Source: Agrobacterium tumefaciens (GTDB taxonomy: Bacteria > Pseudomonadota > Alphaproteobacteria > Rhizobiales > Rhizobiaceae). Taken from it: 64,000 bases of DNA. The stretch is from NCBI GenBank assembly GCA_025559845.1, contig CP048469.1, positions 2,636,001 to 2,700,000 of the forward strand. The letters are read 5' to 3'. Shown here in pieces: positions 35,844 through 45,056 of the stretch; the stretch's first letter is position 1, and every line of letters begins with the position of its first letter. Position numbers and translations under genes: made by a program. The notes under the pieces are model-generated. The model was given only the letters and a program-made list of their open reading frames with translations. It did no database searches and was not told the origin of the DNA.

Positions 35844-38778
35844 CGACCACCTCCATTTTTGGAACTTCGAAATGGGGATCGGCTGCCGCCATCTTCACCA
35901 GAATTTTATTCGCCTGATTGTGTTTGAGTGCCTGCGCACGCTTCAGCCAGATGAGACCTTCCGCCTGAAGTGCTGGGGAATTGTCGGCACGAAGCGTAAG
36001 CGCCGTCTGGAACATCGCAGAAGGGTCGTTGGCGGCTGCCGCCCGCGCCAGCCATTCATTCGCCTTTTCAGCGTCTCGATCCACGCCCTGCCCCGACTTG
36101 TACGCCTCGTAGAGCCGATACATGGCAAGCGGCCCTTCCTCGGTACGGGTAGCTGCGGCCTTTTCCAGCCAGGCAATACCCGCCTCGCCGTCGTGCGGCA
36201 CACCAAAACCGGACAGAAGCGACAGTCCGACGTCAATCATCGCCGCAGCGTCGCCGCGCTTTGCACCCTTGTAGTTAAAGGCGAATGCAGCTTCCGGATC
36301 AATCGGCGCCGCAAACCCCGAGCTTTCCAGAGCGGCAAGGTCATGCCAGGCACGATCAAACCCGGCATCGGCCGACGCCTGCAGGTTTGCTCTCGCCAGC
36401 TCTCTGTCCTGCGGCACGCCCGCTCCCCAGAGATAGGCAAGGCCGAGTTCTCGTTGAGCCGAACGACTGCCCGCATCGCTTGCCGTTTGCAGATATGCGG
36501 CAGCCCGCGTCTTGTCGATCTTGACACCCATACCCTCCGCAAACATGCGGGCGAGCTTCAGATTGATCGACGGATTTTTCGGCTGCAAAGCAAGGACACG
36601 ATCGTAATAGCCCAAAGCGCGCTGCGGATCGGCAGGCGTATGAACGCCATCCAGCAGCAGATCAGCCATCATGATCGTGGCTTCGATATCGCCATAAGCA
36701 ATACCTGTTTCCAGCACACGCCGGGCTTCATCGATGTTACGCTCGCTTTTTTCACCATCAAGATATGTCGAGGCCAGCATGGATGCCGCTCCCGGATATC
36801 CCGCACCCGCCATCTCCTTCGCAAGATTGACACCACGCAGGTTCAGGAGAGGGTCCGGCGATTTCAACAGGGCCGCAGCCAGCAGGAGACGATCAGCAGG
36901 TGGCAGGTCTGGTATGTTTGCGGCGAGTTCCAGGAACTCCTTGGCTTTGGCGCTCTCGCCGTCTTGCACGGAGAGAACATCATGGAGATCGATTGCCGCA
37001 GAGAAGTTTCCGGCGCGTGCTGCAGTTTCAAGAAGCGGAATGGCCTCTGCCAAACGGCCATTGGTCTTGAGAAAACGCGCCATCTCAACCGAAGCTTCGA
37101 CATTGCCTTTGTCGACCGCCCGTTGAAAAATGGCATAGGCTTTTTCAAAGGCATCCGGGCCACCGATGCGCATATGCAGATTTGCAAGCTCTATAAGCCC
37201 ATCTGTTCTGCCCTTCGTTGCCGCTCTTTCCAACAGTTCCGTCGCCTTGCTGACATCCACAGGAACGATCTGCCCTTCCGCATAAAGCTTGCCGAGCTTT
37301 AGCATCGCCGCATCGCTTCCTAGGGCATCGGCCTTTTCCAGCCATCCCAAGGAGAGAGCTTTCTGCTCGGCGTTGGGGGAAAGAAGTGCCGCGTCTGCCA
37401 ATCGGTTCAGCACACGAACGGAAGGGCGAACAGCAAGCGCCTTTGAGTACCATGCCATGGCATCATCGACATCAACTGCCTGCCCGACACCGTGGAGGCT
37501 GAAATCACCCCGCAACACGATTGCGTTGATGCTGCCTGCGGCAGCGGTTGCCGCAAGCCCGTTGCGCGCCGTCGTCAGCCGCTCGTCTGTCCTCAGCTCG
37601 GGCTTTTCGAGAAGCAATTGCGCAAACTGGACCGTTCCGTCCTTGGATTGGCGCCCTACCGTCAGTCCGAAAACATCGAGCGCCTTGCGTGCATCGGCAA
37701 TCACACCGTCTCCGTCACGAAACATGGTGCCGATGCGCATCAGCGTGTCGACATCGCGCGTCTCACCACCCATGACCTGAGAGAACAGATCATCAGAAAG
37801 CTTTTGGCGATTTTCCAACGTGTTCTGGAGCTGAACCGAGAAGTAAAGGACAGCCTTGGCATCCTTGATGCCGGCGAGACGCCGCATCCACTTGTCGAAT
37901 GTGGTCTGGTCAATATTGATATCGCCGCTTTCGGTGAAGTCCTTGACCAGTTCTTGCGCTGCTTCAACATCGCCCGTCTCAGCCGCCTGATCGAGATAAC
38001 GTGCTGCCTCCGCGGGATTGAACAGGCTGCCCACGGAATCCATCTGCAGACGTGCAATCCAGAAGATCGATCGCTTGTGACCGAGTTCAGCTGCTTTTTG
38101 ATACCAGTCGAGCGCCGCCCTCAATGCCGCATCGGAACTCGCGGTTTCGCGATAATAGGTCGCAAGGTCATAAGCGGCCCGCGCATCGCCGGAGGCTGCG
38201 CGCCGTTCGAGCAGCCCGATACCGAAACGAGCCATGGATTGAGCCTCTGTCTCAGGCGTACCAGCCAGGCCTGCAAGTTCGAATGCAGCGGCGCCATAAC
38301 CGAGCCGCAGCGCCATTTGCAACCGGGCCTTCGCCTCGGGCGCATTCATCTGGCGCTCCACCATCGTTCGCCCGGCAATGTAGGCTGCCTCTGCCACCCC
38401 GGAACGTCCGGATTGTTCCAGGAGCGACAGGGCCCTGTTGATGTCGAACGATCCTCCCTCTCCCGCAAGCAGCATCTTTGCCAAGGTCAGCTTGGCTTCG
38501 GACTGGTGCGGACCAGGAATCGTCAAAGCGGCTTCGAGCACCGTCCGGGCTTTACCAAAATCCGAAACGAGCAGGGGGTTCTGCGGATCAACAGGCACAC
38601 CGGCCCTGAGCAGGCGCGCATAATCCAGCATTCCCTGACCATCGCTGCGCTGCGACAGCGCGGTGGCAATCTCAATGAGTTTTCCCGGCGCTTCCGGTTC
38701 CGCAGCCGATGCTGGGACAACAGAGAACAGAGCCGTTCCGGCCAAAAGGGCGAGGCTAAGAAGGTGGCGGTTCTTCAT
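35824..38778 (-). CDS. algK: large Sel1-repeat periplasmic protein, AlgK position (984 aa)
   Basis: 984 residues from the ATG overlapping the algL stop (ATGA). A signal peptide ends at PASAA; no lipobox Cys. Many Sel1-type repeats follow (YAEGQIVPVDVSKATELLER, LLSGFGVPHDGEAGIAWLEK, YEAYKSGQGVDRDAEKANEW). Repeats and position next to algG, algL and algX make it the best AlgK candidate, although Pseudomonas AlgK is under half this length. It probably scaffolds the periplasmic export complex. It ends in an acidic tail (EVVDENDEP). Confidence 0.83.
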   Translation of the reverse strand: MKNRHLLSLALLAGTALFSVVPASAAEPEAPGKLIEIATALSQRSDGQGMLDYARLLRAGVPVDPQNPLLVSDFGKARTVLEAALTIPGPHQSEAKLTLAKMLLAGEGGSFDINRALSLLEQSGRSGVAEAAYIAGRTMVERQMNAPEAKARLQMALRLGYGAAAFELAGLAGTPETEAQSMARFGIGLLERRAASGDARAAYDLATYYRETASSDAALRAALDWYQKAAELGHKRSIFWIARLQMDSVGSLFNPAEAARYLDQAAETGDVEAAQELVKDFTESGDINIDQTTFDKWMRRLAGIKDAKAVLYFSVQLQNTLENRQKLSDDLFSQVMGGETRDVDTLMRIGTMFRDGDGVIADARKALDVFGLTVGRQSKDGTVQFAQLLLEKPELRTDERLTTARNGLAATAAAGSINAIVLRGDFSLHGVGQAVDVDDAMAWYSKALAVRPSVRVLNRLADAALLSPNAEQKALSLGWLEKADALGSDAAMLKLGKLYAEGQIVPVDVSKATELLERAATKGRTDGLIELANLHMRIGGPDAFEKAYAIFQRAVDKGNVEASVEMARFLKTNGRLAEAIPLLETAARAGNFSAAIDLHDVLSVQDGESAKAKEFLELAANIPDLPPADRLLLAAALLKSPDPLLNLRGVNLAKEMAGAGYPGAASMLASTYLDGEKSERNIDEARRVLETGIAYGDIEATIMMADLLLDGVHTPADPQRALGYYDRVLALQPKNPSINLKLARMFAEGMGVKIDKTRAAAYLQTASDAGSRSAQRELGLAYLWGAGVPQDRELARANLQASADAGFDRAWHDLAALESSGFAAPIDPEAAFAFNYKGAKRGDAAAMIDVGLSLLSGFGVPHDGEAGIAWLEKAAATRTEEGPLAMYRLYEAYKSGQGVDRDAEKANEWLARAAAANDPSAMFQTALTLRADNSPALQAEGLIWLKRAQALKHNQANKILVKMAAADPHFEVPKMEVVDENDEP

Positions 38779-39932
38779 CAGTTCCCCCAGAAACATGTGG
38801 CATTGCCGCCAACAAATTCATCGATCAATGGGCGCTCTGGCGCGGCATCCTTCTGCAGGAGAGCAACCGCGCGCTGCATGGAAATGTTTTCAGCCGGTAC
38901 GGCAGCCAGAGCCTCAAGGAATGCAAGGTAGTGTCGGCCATTGCCGCGATTTTCGAGGAAACCGACATCCTGATGAAGATAATCGCGGCTTGGACCGGGA
39001 ATGTAATTCTCTGCTGCATAAGCGTTGACGAGAACCGGGTCGTTTATGCCGTTGAGCCAGTAACCGAAGATTGTCCAGATCGACCGTTTGACGGGATTGG
39101 CATCACTGGATGTTTTCACATAGAGGTTTTCGCCACGACCACGGGCAACCTCCGCCATCACCACCATGCTCGTCAGAGACTGGCGCATATACCAGAGTGC
39201 CCGCGCACCCCGGCGCGTTTCAAGCGGCAGGCCACCATTGCTGCGCGCCTCATCGAGAATGGAAAGAAAGCGAGACTTGCCTTTCTCATAGAGACCTTCG
39301 TCCCGAATGATACCACCCCATGTCATCAGTACGCTGTCTGCCAGATACCGATGGTTGTTGATGTCTACATCACCATTGAATGTCTGGTCGACGCGACGAA
39401 CCAGCGGATCGAGCCACGTCTGAATTTTCGTGCGCTCTAATTCCGGCAGATCATCGCGAATAATCGAAAAAGCGGTAATGGTCGGCAGCAGGGAACGCTT
39501 CAGCGCATAATAGGCGTCATGCCCGACTTCCGTTTTTTCAAAGGCACCGCGGTCCGCCCAGCTGTTCAAAATCGTGCGCAACATCTTGGTGGACGCAGCA
39601 TCGCCACCAAGCGAACGTCCGGACAAAACCATCAGAGCCCAGGCGAACTGGGACCCGGCACGATCGCTGCCATAACCGGCCGTGGGACGAAACCCTTCGA
39701 CGATTTCCAGATCGAGCCATTTCGGATCTGCCTTGATAGCGAGGCATTGTTTGCGCAACCGCCCCGAACCATCGGCGGCGATTGCTGCCTTGCGGGCCGC
39801 AACGTCGAACAGACCGTCATAGGCCGGAGCGGCAGCGGCAGCCGAAGTGACGGTGAGAACAACAGCAAGGGCAGCCCCAGCACCGCTTTTTAGCATCGTC
39901 TTTACGCCTGGGAGCCTGAAAAAGTCTCTCAT
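38778..39932 (-). CDS. algL: alginate lyase, polysaccharide lyase family 5 (first AlgL)
   Basis: 384 residues, coupled to algG by ATGA and to the algK-like gene by ATGA. A signal segment (GAGAALAVVLTVTSAAAAA) precedes an alpha-barrel lyase fold. The catalytic set is intact: N193-H194 in DINNHRYLADS, R241 and Y248 in RRGARALWYMRQ, with the same 47 and 7 spacings as the second AlgL. Position inside the operon, directly after algG, fits the periplasmic AlgL that clears mislocalised polymer during secretion. Confidence 0.92.
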   Translation of the reverse strand: MRDFFRLPGVKTMLKSGAGAALAVVLTVTSAAAAAPAYDGLFDVAARKAAIAADGSGRLRKQCLAIKADPKWLDLEIVEGFRPTAGYGSDRAGSQFAWALMVLSGRSLGGDAASTKMLRTILNSWADRGAFEKTEVGHDAYYALKRSLLPTITAFSIIRDDLPELERTKIQTWLDPLVRRVDQTFNGDVDINNHRYLADSVLMTWGGIIRDEGLYEKGKSRFLSILDEARSNGGLPLETRRGARALWYMRQSLTSMVVMAEVARGRGENLYVKTSSDANPVKRSIWTIFGYWLNGINDPVLVNAYAAENYIPGPSRDYLHQDVGFLENRGNGRHYLAFLEALAAVPAENISMQRAVALLQKDAAPERPLIDEFVGGNATCFWGN

Positions 39933-42900
39933 CAGCTTCGCCCTCCCGTCCCGTTGAAGTTTTCGTACTGAACGGAGTTTGAAACATTGGTGCAGGTATC
40001 GGTCAGCGCGTCCTCGGCAAAGATTGCCGATTGGCCATCACCATTGAAGAAGCCGGAATCGCGGAACCGGCAATGATAGGCCTCAGGTCGTTTCGGGCGG
40101 CACACCGTCGAGGTTATCAACACGCTCTCACGTTCGTTGAAGCGCAGCATGTGTCCTTCCATGGCCCTGCCATCGCCATCGATCAGCCGACCAACCTGGT
40201 TGAGGTAATCATTGCCGGAAAGGCTGAAACCGGAGGCACCGTCCACTTTGATACCGCCGCCATTGCCATGAATGCGGTTACCACTGGCTGCAAATGTCGT
40301 CAGAGGCAGATAGGGATCGAACTCAAAGTCACGCAAGGCATTTGCCGGTGATGCGCGCAGGTTGCTGATATAACCGTGGATGGCGTCCTGCGCGTTGTTT
40401 TCCAGAACGTTTTCATGAACGCCAACTTCCCAGCTATTGCGGATTTTGATGCCAGCGCGTTTGTTATCGAAGAAGCGGTTGCCAACGGCCAGATTGCAAC
40501 TGCTTTCGAAGAAAGTCAGGCCATCCTGCTTGTTGTCGAAAGCGGCATTGGCGTAGATGAAGTTATCGACGCTGTCGCGGTCGATCATGAAACCCGAGCC
40601 GGTGTTGGTATGGGATACATTTCCAACGATCCAGGAATAATTGACCTCACGCGAAACGATGATGCCGTGTTTGGCTTTGGTGTCGTACGTGGTGTTAAGG
40701 GCGATCAGAAGCCGGTGCGACCGGTCGTGCGGGTCGATCGCGTAAAGCACGTTATCGCGATATTCATTGCCCACCAGGCTGACTTCGTCCGCCTCATAGG
40801 AATAGAATCCGTACTCGAAATTGTGGAAGAAGTTGTCCGCAACGATACCCGTCGGCGCACGCGGTTCGCTGATCTGCTGTGCCACCGTTTTAGGGCCTGC
40901 GGAAAAGGCCAGTCCGAAAGACTTGGGCGCAGCATAACCGAGCGAATCGAGTACGGAACCGCCGATCATCAGCCGTGAATTGCTCCAGCCGATGATGTAG
41001 GGTCGGAAAACGTGGCGTTTTTCCTTGTCAGAATACCGTGGTGTTCCGGTCGCCTCATCCCATGACGTAACGGTTGTGTCCTGAACATAAAGCGTTCCAG
41101 CCACGGAGATGAAACTGCCGGCCGTCGCCGAAAGACGGTACGTGGCTGCTTCCTGACCTGACAGGATCAGCGTAGCGCCCTCTGCCACCAGAACAGGAGC
41201 ACGCAATGTCACGATGTCATTTTCACGGGTCACCAGCGGAAAGCCGCTACTTTTATCAAGTTCGCTGGCAAGGCTGCCAAGCGTATAGACACCGCTCTGA
41301 ATGACAATGATGCGTGGATAAGGAATTCCCTGCGCTTCGGCTGCAAAGGACAGCCCCGTATTGCCGGCAGCCAGATCTTCCATGAACTTGTCGCTATAGG
41401 GACTGAGATTGGCAAGCGTGACAGCAGCGTGGCCGGGCTGCGGCAAGGGCATGCCCTCACGCACGGTTTTTACGCTGACGGAAATGTCGGGATAGGTGTA
41501 ACCTTCTGGAAGGCTCATCTTGCCATCTTGTCGAGCAAGGGTCAGTCGTCCGTCGCTGAAGGCAGCAGCCGGTGCGATTGGCGCCGATCCCTCTGGTTTC
41601 GGTGCCTGCTGCATGACCCGGTAGTCAACCGGGGACCCTTTGCCCCAGCCGAGATTTCGCACATCCAGGGAGCGGAAATTGGCTTCCGCAATGGACCGCG
41701 CCGTACGGACGCGAAGCATATGATCCTTTATCGTCGCTGCCTGGACCGACGCAAACTTCAGCATCGCTGGATTGGCAGCAGCCGCAACCAGAACCTCAGC
41801 CTTGAGCGCCTCGTCGCCATTGGCACCTTTGAATGAGGCGAGATAGGTGAGAGCCCTGTCACCGGCCCCCTCCAGCGCTGCACGTTTGCCGATAATTCCG
41901 GCGGCCCGTGCCTTGATTTTTTCATCGTCAATGCGGTCGACCAACTGCTTTGCAGCATCGGTTTTTCGCGCGTCGGTCAAAGCCTCGACAATTTTAAGAT
42001 AACCCTTGTCGCGGTTATCTTTTTTGTCTTCACCGGCAGCGACCTTGACCGCCTCGTCAACCAGTACATCGAAATCGCTTGCTTTGTTGTCATTGGCAAC
42101 CGAAGCGAGCCGTAACAGTGCCTCTATCCGGAATTCCGTGTCCTGAATGGACAAGGCGACTGACTTGGCGTCGTCCATTTCGCCTTTTTTGGCGAGTGTG
42201 CGGGCCAGCTCAGACTGGACGCGCCCCTTGTCACGGCTGTTTACGATGATTTCGATTGCATTCTTGCCAGCTTCGATGTCGCCTTCACGCACCTTTACGC
42301 GGGCAATACCCGAAACAGCCTTGTCGCGGTCATTGCCGCCCTGGAGATAGGGAAGCAAATTCTCCGCATCTTTGACCTTGTCGGCATCCGCCAGGCTTTT
42401 CGCGAGATTGGCAAGCATATTGCCACCATCGCGCACTGTCCGCAGTTCCGGCACCAGCGCCACGGCATCATCCAGTCGTTCGAGACTGATCGCGCTTTCT
42501 GCCGCTGCCACAACCGCAACACCCCGCTCGGCGCCAGACAGGCGCGCAAGAACGGAATTTCCATTGGCGTAAGAAGCATCTGCCATCTTCGTCAGATCGT
42601 TTTTGGCGAAAACGGTTGCAAGCGTAAAATCAAGCTCGGCACGCAACGCGCTTTCCGGCAGATATTCCGCCAGTTTCGCCGCATCGAGCCCACGCCCGGC
42701 CTCAATGCGCTGCTTGACGATCTTCTCGATCAGATCTTCCTGATCGCTGTTGTCCGCAAGGCTGGTCGTCAGCACCGGCATCCATTCGAGTTTGCCTTCC
42801 TTCAACGCCAGATCAGCGACGTTACCGACAGCCTTCTTGCGCGCTTCGGAATCTTCAGGGTTGATTGCAAGCGCCCACAGCAATGCTGTTTCCAGATCGC

Positions 42901-43765
42901 CTTTCTTCAGCGCGTTGGCGCTCTGAGCCAGAATACTCTCTGCGGCGGCCGCACTGACGGGCTTACCTTCGATCTGCTTGCCTGCAAGGAGACGCAAAGC
43001 CAGATCATAGCGGGCATAGCCGCGCATACGCGTCGGCCACATGCGCGAGATAGCCTTGTCGGCGATGGCGGACGACAGATTGGGATCAATGATCGTCGCG
43101 GTCTGCGCCAAGGTATTCAACGCCGCATTTTTCGCCGTCTCGTCCTTGATGGACACCACACGGTCGGCCGCTTTTTCCACCAGGCTGATGGCGCTGGATT
43201 TGTCGCCCGCCGCAACGACAGCCGCATATCCACTGAGAGCGGCAACCTGCAGTTCGGGCAGGGAAAGAGCATCAATCAGCTCCATCATGCGGACCCGCAT
43301 CTCGGTTCTCTGTTGCGGATCGGCAATGCGGCCCGCCATCTGCTGCTGCAATGCGGAGATACTGGCGGAAACCAGGCTGTCGGCATCGATGCCATCGGAG
43401 GCAAGCGTGTTCAACGCGGTTTTCGCCTCAGCGGCGTCTGCCGCCGCCCAGGATTTCAGCTGGGTCAAGCCAGCACGTGCCGCGTCGAGAAACGACAGGC
43501 GCTGCCTGGCATCTGACGCACCATCGGCCTTCAGCACGTTTGCAGAAATGTCAGACAGGACGGCATCGACCTTGCCTGCCGCCGGGGGCTGCGGTGCTGC
43601 AGCCTGTTGGGCAAAAGCAACCGACGAAACAGCAGACCAGTTGCCGGTCGGAAACACGAGGCAGACCGACAACGCCAATGCGCGCAATGATCCCTGTACT
43701 ACCGTCACATTCGGTAGCCACTGGCAGTGGGGACGTGATGAGCGGGTGATGTCGCGTGTCATCAT
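39932..43765 (-). CDS. algG: mannuronan C5-epimerase AlgG fused to a long N-terminal helical-repeat region
   Basis: 1277 residues; Pseudomonas AlgG has about 540. A signal region ends near VAFAQ (residue 52). Residues 60 to about 740 are predicted all-alpha, Ala/Glu/Lys-rich repeats of TPR/HEAT character (for example AKLAEYLPESALRAELDFTL). The C-terminal 500 or so residues form the right-handed beta-helix with the catalytic DPHD motif at 1011-1014 (YAIDPHDRSHRLL) and HGIIVSREVNYSWIVGNVS. It converts mannuronate to guluronate in the nascent polymer in the periplasm. No frameshift is needed to join the two parts. It overlaps the 64-aa gene and algL by ATGA. Confidence 0.92.
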   Translation of the reverse strand: MMTRDITRSSRPHCQWLPNVTVVQGSLRALALSVCLVFPTGNWSAVSSVAFAQQAAAPQPPAAGKVDAVLSDISANVLKADGASDARQRLSFLDAARAGLTQLKSWAAADAAEAKTALNTLASDGIDADSLVSASISALQQQMAGRIADPQQRTEMRVRMMELIDALSLPELQVAALSGYAAVVAAGDKSSAISLVEKAADRVVSIKDETAKNAALNTLAQTATIIDPNLSSAIADKAISRMWPTRMRGYARYDLALRLLAGKQIEGKPVSAAAAESILAQSANALKKGDLETALLWALAINPEDSEARKKAVGNVADLALKEGKLEWMPVLTTSLADNSDQEDLIEKIVKQRIEAGRGLDAAKLAEYLPESALRAELDFTLATVFAKNDLTKMADASYANGNSVLARLSGAERGVAVVAAAESAISLERLDDAVALVPELRTVRDGGNMLANLAKSLADADKVKDAENLLPYLQGGNDRDKAVSGIARVKVREGDIEAGKNAIEIIVNSRDKGRVQSELARTLAKKGEMDDAKSVALSIQDTEFRIEALLRLASVANDNKASDFDVLVDEAVKVAAGEDKKDNRDKGYLKIVEALTDARKTDAAKQLVDRIDDEKIKARAAGIIGKRAALEGAGDRALTYLASFKGANGDEALKAEVLVAAAANPAMLKFASVQAATIKDHMLRVRTARSIAEANFRSLDVRNLGWGKGSPVDYRVMQQAPKPEGSAPIAPAAAFSDGRLTLARQDGKMSLPEGYTYPDISVSVKTVREGMPLPQPGHAAVTLANLSPYSDKFMEDLAAGNTGLSFAAEAQGIPYPRIIVIQSGVYTLGSLASELDKSSGFPLVTRENDIVTLRAPVLVAEGATLILSGQEAATYRLSATAGSFISVAGTLYVQDTTVTSWDEATGTPRYSDKEKRHVFRPYIIGWSNSRLMIGGSVLDSLGYAAPKSFGLAFSAGPKTVAQQISEPRAPTGIVADNFFHNFEYGFYSYEADEVSLVGNEYRDNVLYAIDPHDRSHRLLIALNTTYDTKAKHGIIVSREVNYSWIVGNVSHTNTGSGFMIDRDSVDNFIYANAAFDNKQDGLTFFESSCNLAVGNRFFDNKRAGIKIRNSWEVGVHENVLENNAQDAIHGYISNLRASPANALRDFEFDPYLPLTTFAASGNRIHGNGGGIKVDGASGFSLSGNDYLNQVGRLIDGDGRAMEGHMLRFNERESVLITSTVCRPKRPEAYHCRFRDSGFFNGDGQSAIFAEDALTDTCTNVSNSVQYENFNGTGGRS

Positions 43766-43956
43766 TCTTCCTTCGTCAGGTCAATGTCGTAAAGCGGCTC
43801 GATACTTGCGTGCAGAGAATTTGAGGCAGGCAACAGAAGTCCATCAGAGACATCGACCTTGTCCTGCCCATGAATTTCCTGCGATTGGCATGCGATGCGG
43901 CGGCCTATGGTGGCCCTGCGGCGGCGGGAAGCGCGCTGCCTCCCGCATCCCGTCAT
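43762..43956 (-). CDS. small unknown protein between alg44 and algG (64 aa)
   Basis: 64 codons filling an otherwise empty 187-bp gap. Its ATG overlaps the alg44 stop (ATGA) and its stop overlaps the algG ATG (ATGA), the coupling seen across the rest of this operon; the GAAGGAAGA site for algG lies in its last codons. The N-terminal third is Arg-rich (RQRASRRRRATIGRR), the rest acidic (LYDIDLTKEE). No signal peptide, membrane segment or family recognised. Confidence 0.6.
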   Translation of the reverse strand: MTGCGRQRASRRRRATIGRRIACQSQEIHGQDKVDVSDGLLLPASNSLHASIEPLYDIDLTKEE

Positions 43957-45038
43957 TTCGGCAAGAATTTGCTCTTCAGGTCCGCAAACCGCTGGTTCAG
44001 ACCGAACCAGGGTCCGTTGTCGAAACGAACGGAAGCGGGTGTGCCGATCGCGGACGAAAGATCATGTCCACCGAGATCGATCCTGACCGCGACCCGATCG
44101 CTCGTCGCAGCGGACTGTTCGCTGACCTTCGGCAGTTGAGATACGGTTACGTCATGCAGAACCGTGCCTTGCGGCAAGTCCACACTGACGTGCGGCGCGT
44201 TGTAGAGCGCCATCAGATGCGAGCGGTCCACCATTGCCACGACATGCGGCTTGGCATCCGCATTGCGAAGCCCCAACACCTGAGCCCCCACCTTGACCTG
44301 TGTGTCGACTGCAGGACCTGTCGACTCGGCAACGCAATCGCATGACGCAACCACTGACGTGCTTTGCCCGCTTTCGGTCAGAACGGTCAAAATCCGTTCG
44401 CCGCTTTTAACAGGTCCGGTCACAATATTGGTGATAATGCCGTTGGCTGGCGCCAGAACTGGTGTTGTGTCAACCGTCACCACGGCGCTGTCGGCTTCGA
44501 AGACCCAAAGTCGCTGATAAAGACTGCTTGCCAGAAAAGCGGCGAGCGCCAGCGAAAGGGCCAAAGTGGCAACAATACCAACAGCCTGACGAACCTTGCT
44601 TGCGCCGGGAGCGGCCTCGGCTGATTTTCGCGGCCGCAGCTTCACGTCTCCCGAGGCACGCTTGGCGAAGTCCAGAAGATCGTTGCCTTCAACGATTTCA
44701 CCGCTGATGTAGGAATCGTGAATGTAACGCAACATGCGTTGTGCCGCAGCAGACGTATCGACATATTTGAAACCGGTACGCCCGGTTTCGGCGCTGGAAT
44801 GGCGAACTTCCGCTTTCACAGGCAGAAGCACATCGAAGCCATCAAGCGGGATCTGCAACTGCAGGGGCAGCACTTTTCCTTCTTCGAACGTTGCGCTGCC
44901 CGTTGCAACTCCCACGCCACCCAAGGACCAGTCGATTGACGAATATCTGTGCTGATCAATGACGCATTTTAGCGGTAACTTGTAGCGCGCATGCTGACGT
45001 TGTTCATCCGCTTCGAAACTCACGACGCTCATATTCAT
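43953..45038 (-). CDS. alg44: Alg44, PilZ-domain c-di-GMP receptor of alginate polymerase
   Basis: 361 residues. The N-terminal PilZ domain has both c-di-GMP motifs: R14xxxR18 (RQHAR) and D36xS38xxG41 (DWSLGG). A membrane segment near 160-190 (AVGIVATLALSLALAAFLASS) leads to a periplasmic HlyD-like barrel (VDTTPVLAPANGIITNIV). This is the Alg44 layout. It activates Alg8 on c-di-GMP binding. GAAGGAG precedes the start, 18 bp after alg8. Confidence 0.93.
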   Translation of the reverse strand: MNMSVVSFEADEQRQHARYKLPLKCVIDQHRYSSIDWSLGGVGVATGSATFEEGKVLPLQLQIPLDGFDVLLPVKAEVRHSSAETGRTGFKYVDTSAAAQRMLRYIHDSYISGEIVEGNDLLDFAKRASGDVKLRPRKSAEAAPGASKVRQAVGIVATLALSLALAAFLASSLYQRLWVFEADSAVVTVDTTPVLAPANGIITNIVTGPVKSGERILTVLTESGQSTSVVASCDCVAESTGPAVDTQVKVGAQVLGLRNADAKPHVVAMVDRSHLMALYNAPHVSVDLPQGTVLHDVTVSQLPKVSEQSAATSDRVAVRIDLGGHDLSSAIGTPASVRFDNGPWFGLNQRFADLKSKFLPK

Positions 45039-45056
45039 TTTGGGCTCCTTCGCGGG

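Noticed and set aside
43953..45038. Alg44 as a T1SS-type HlyD protein because of its lipoyl-like segment
   Set aside because: The N-terminal PilZ domain and position beside alg8 identify it as Alg44.
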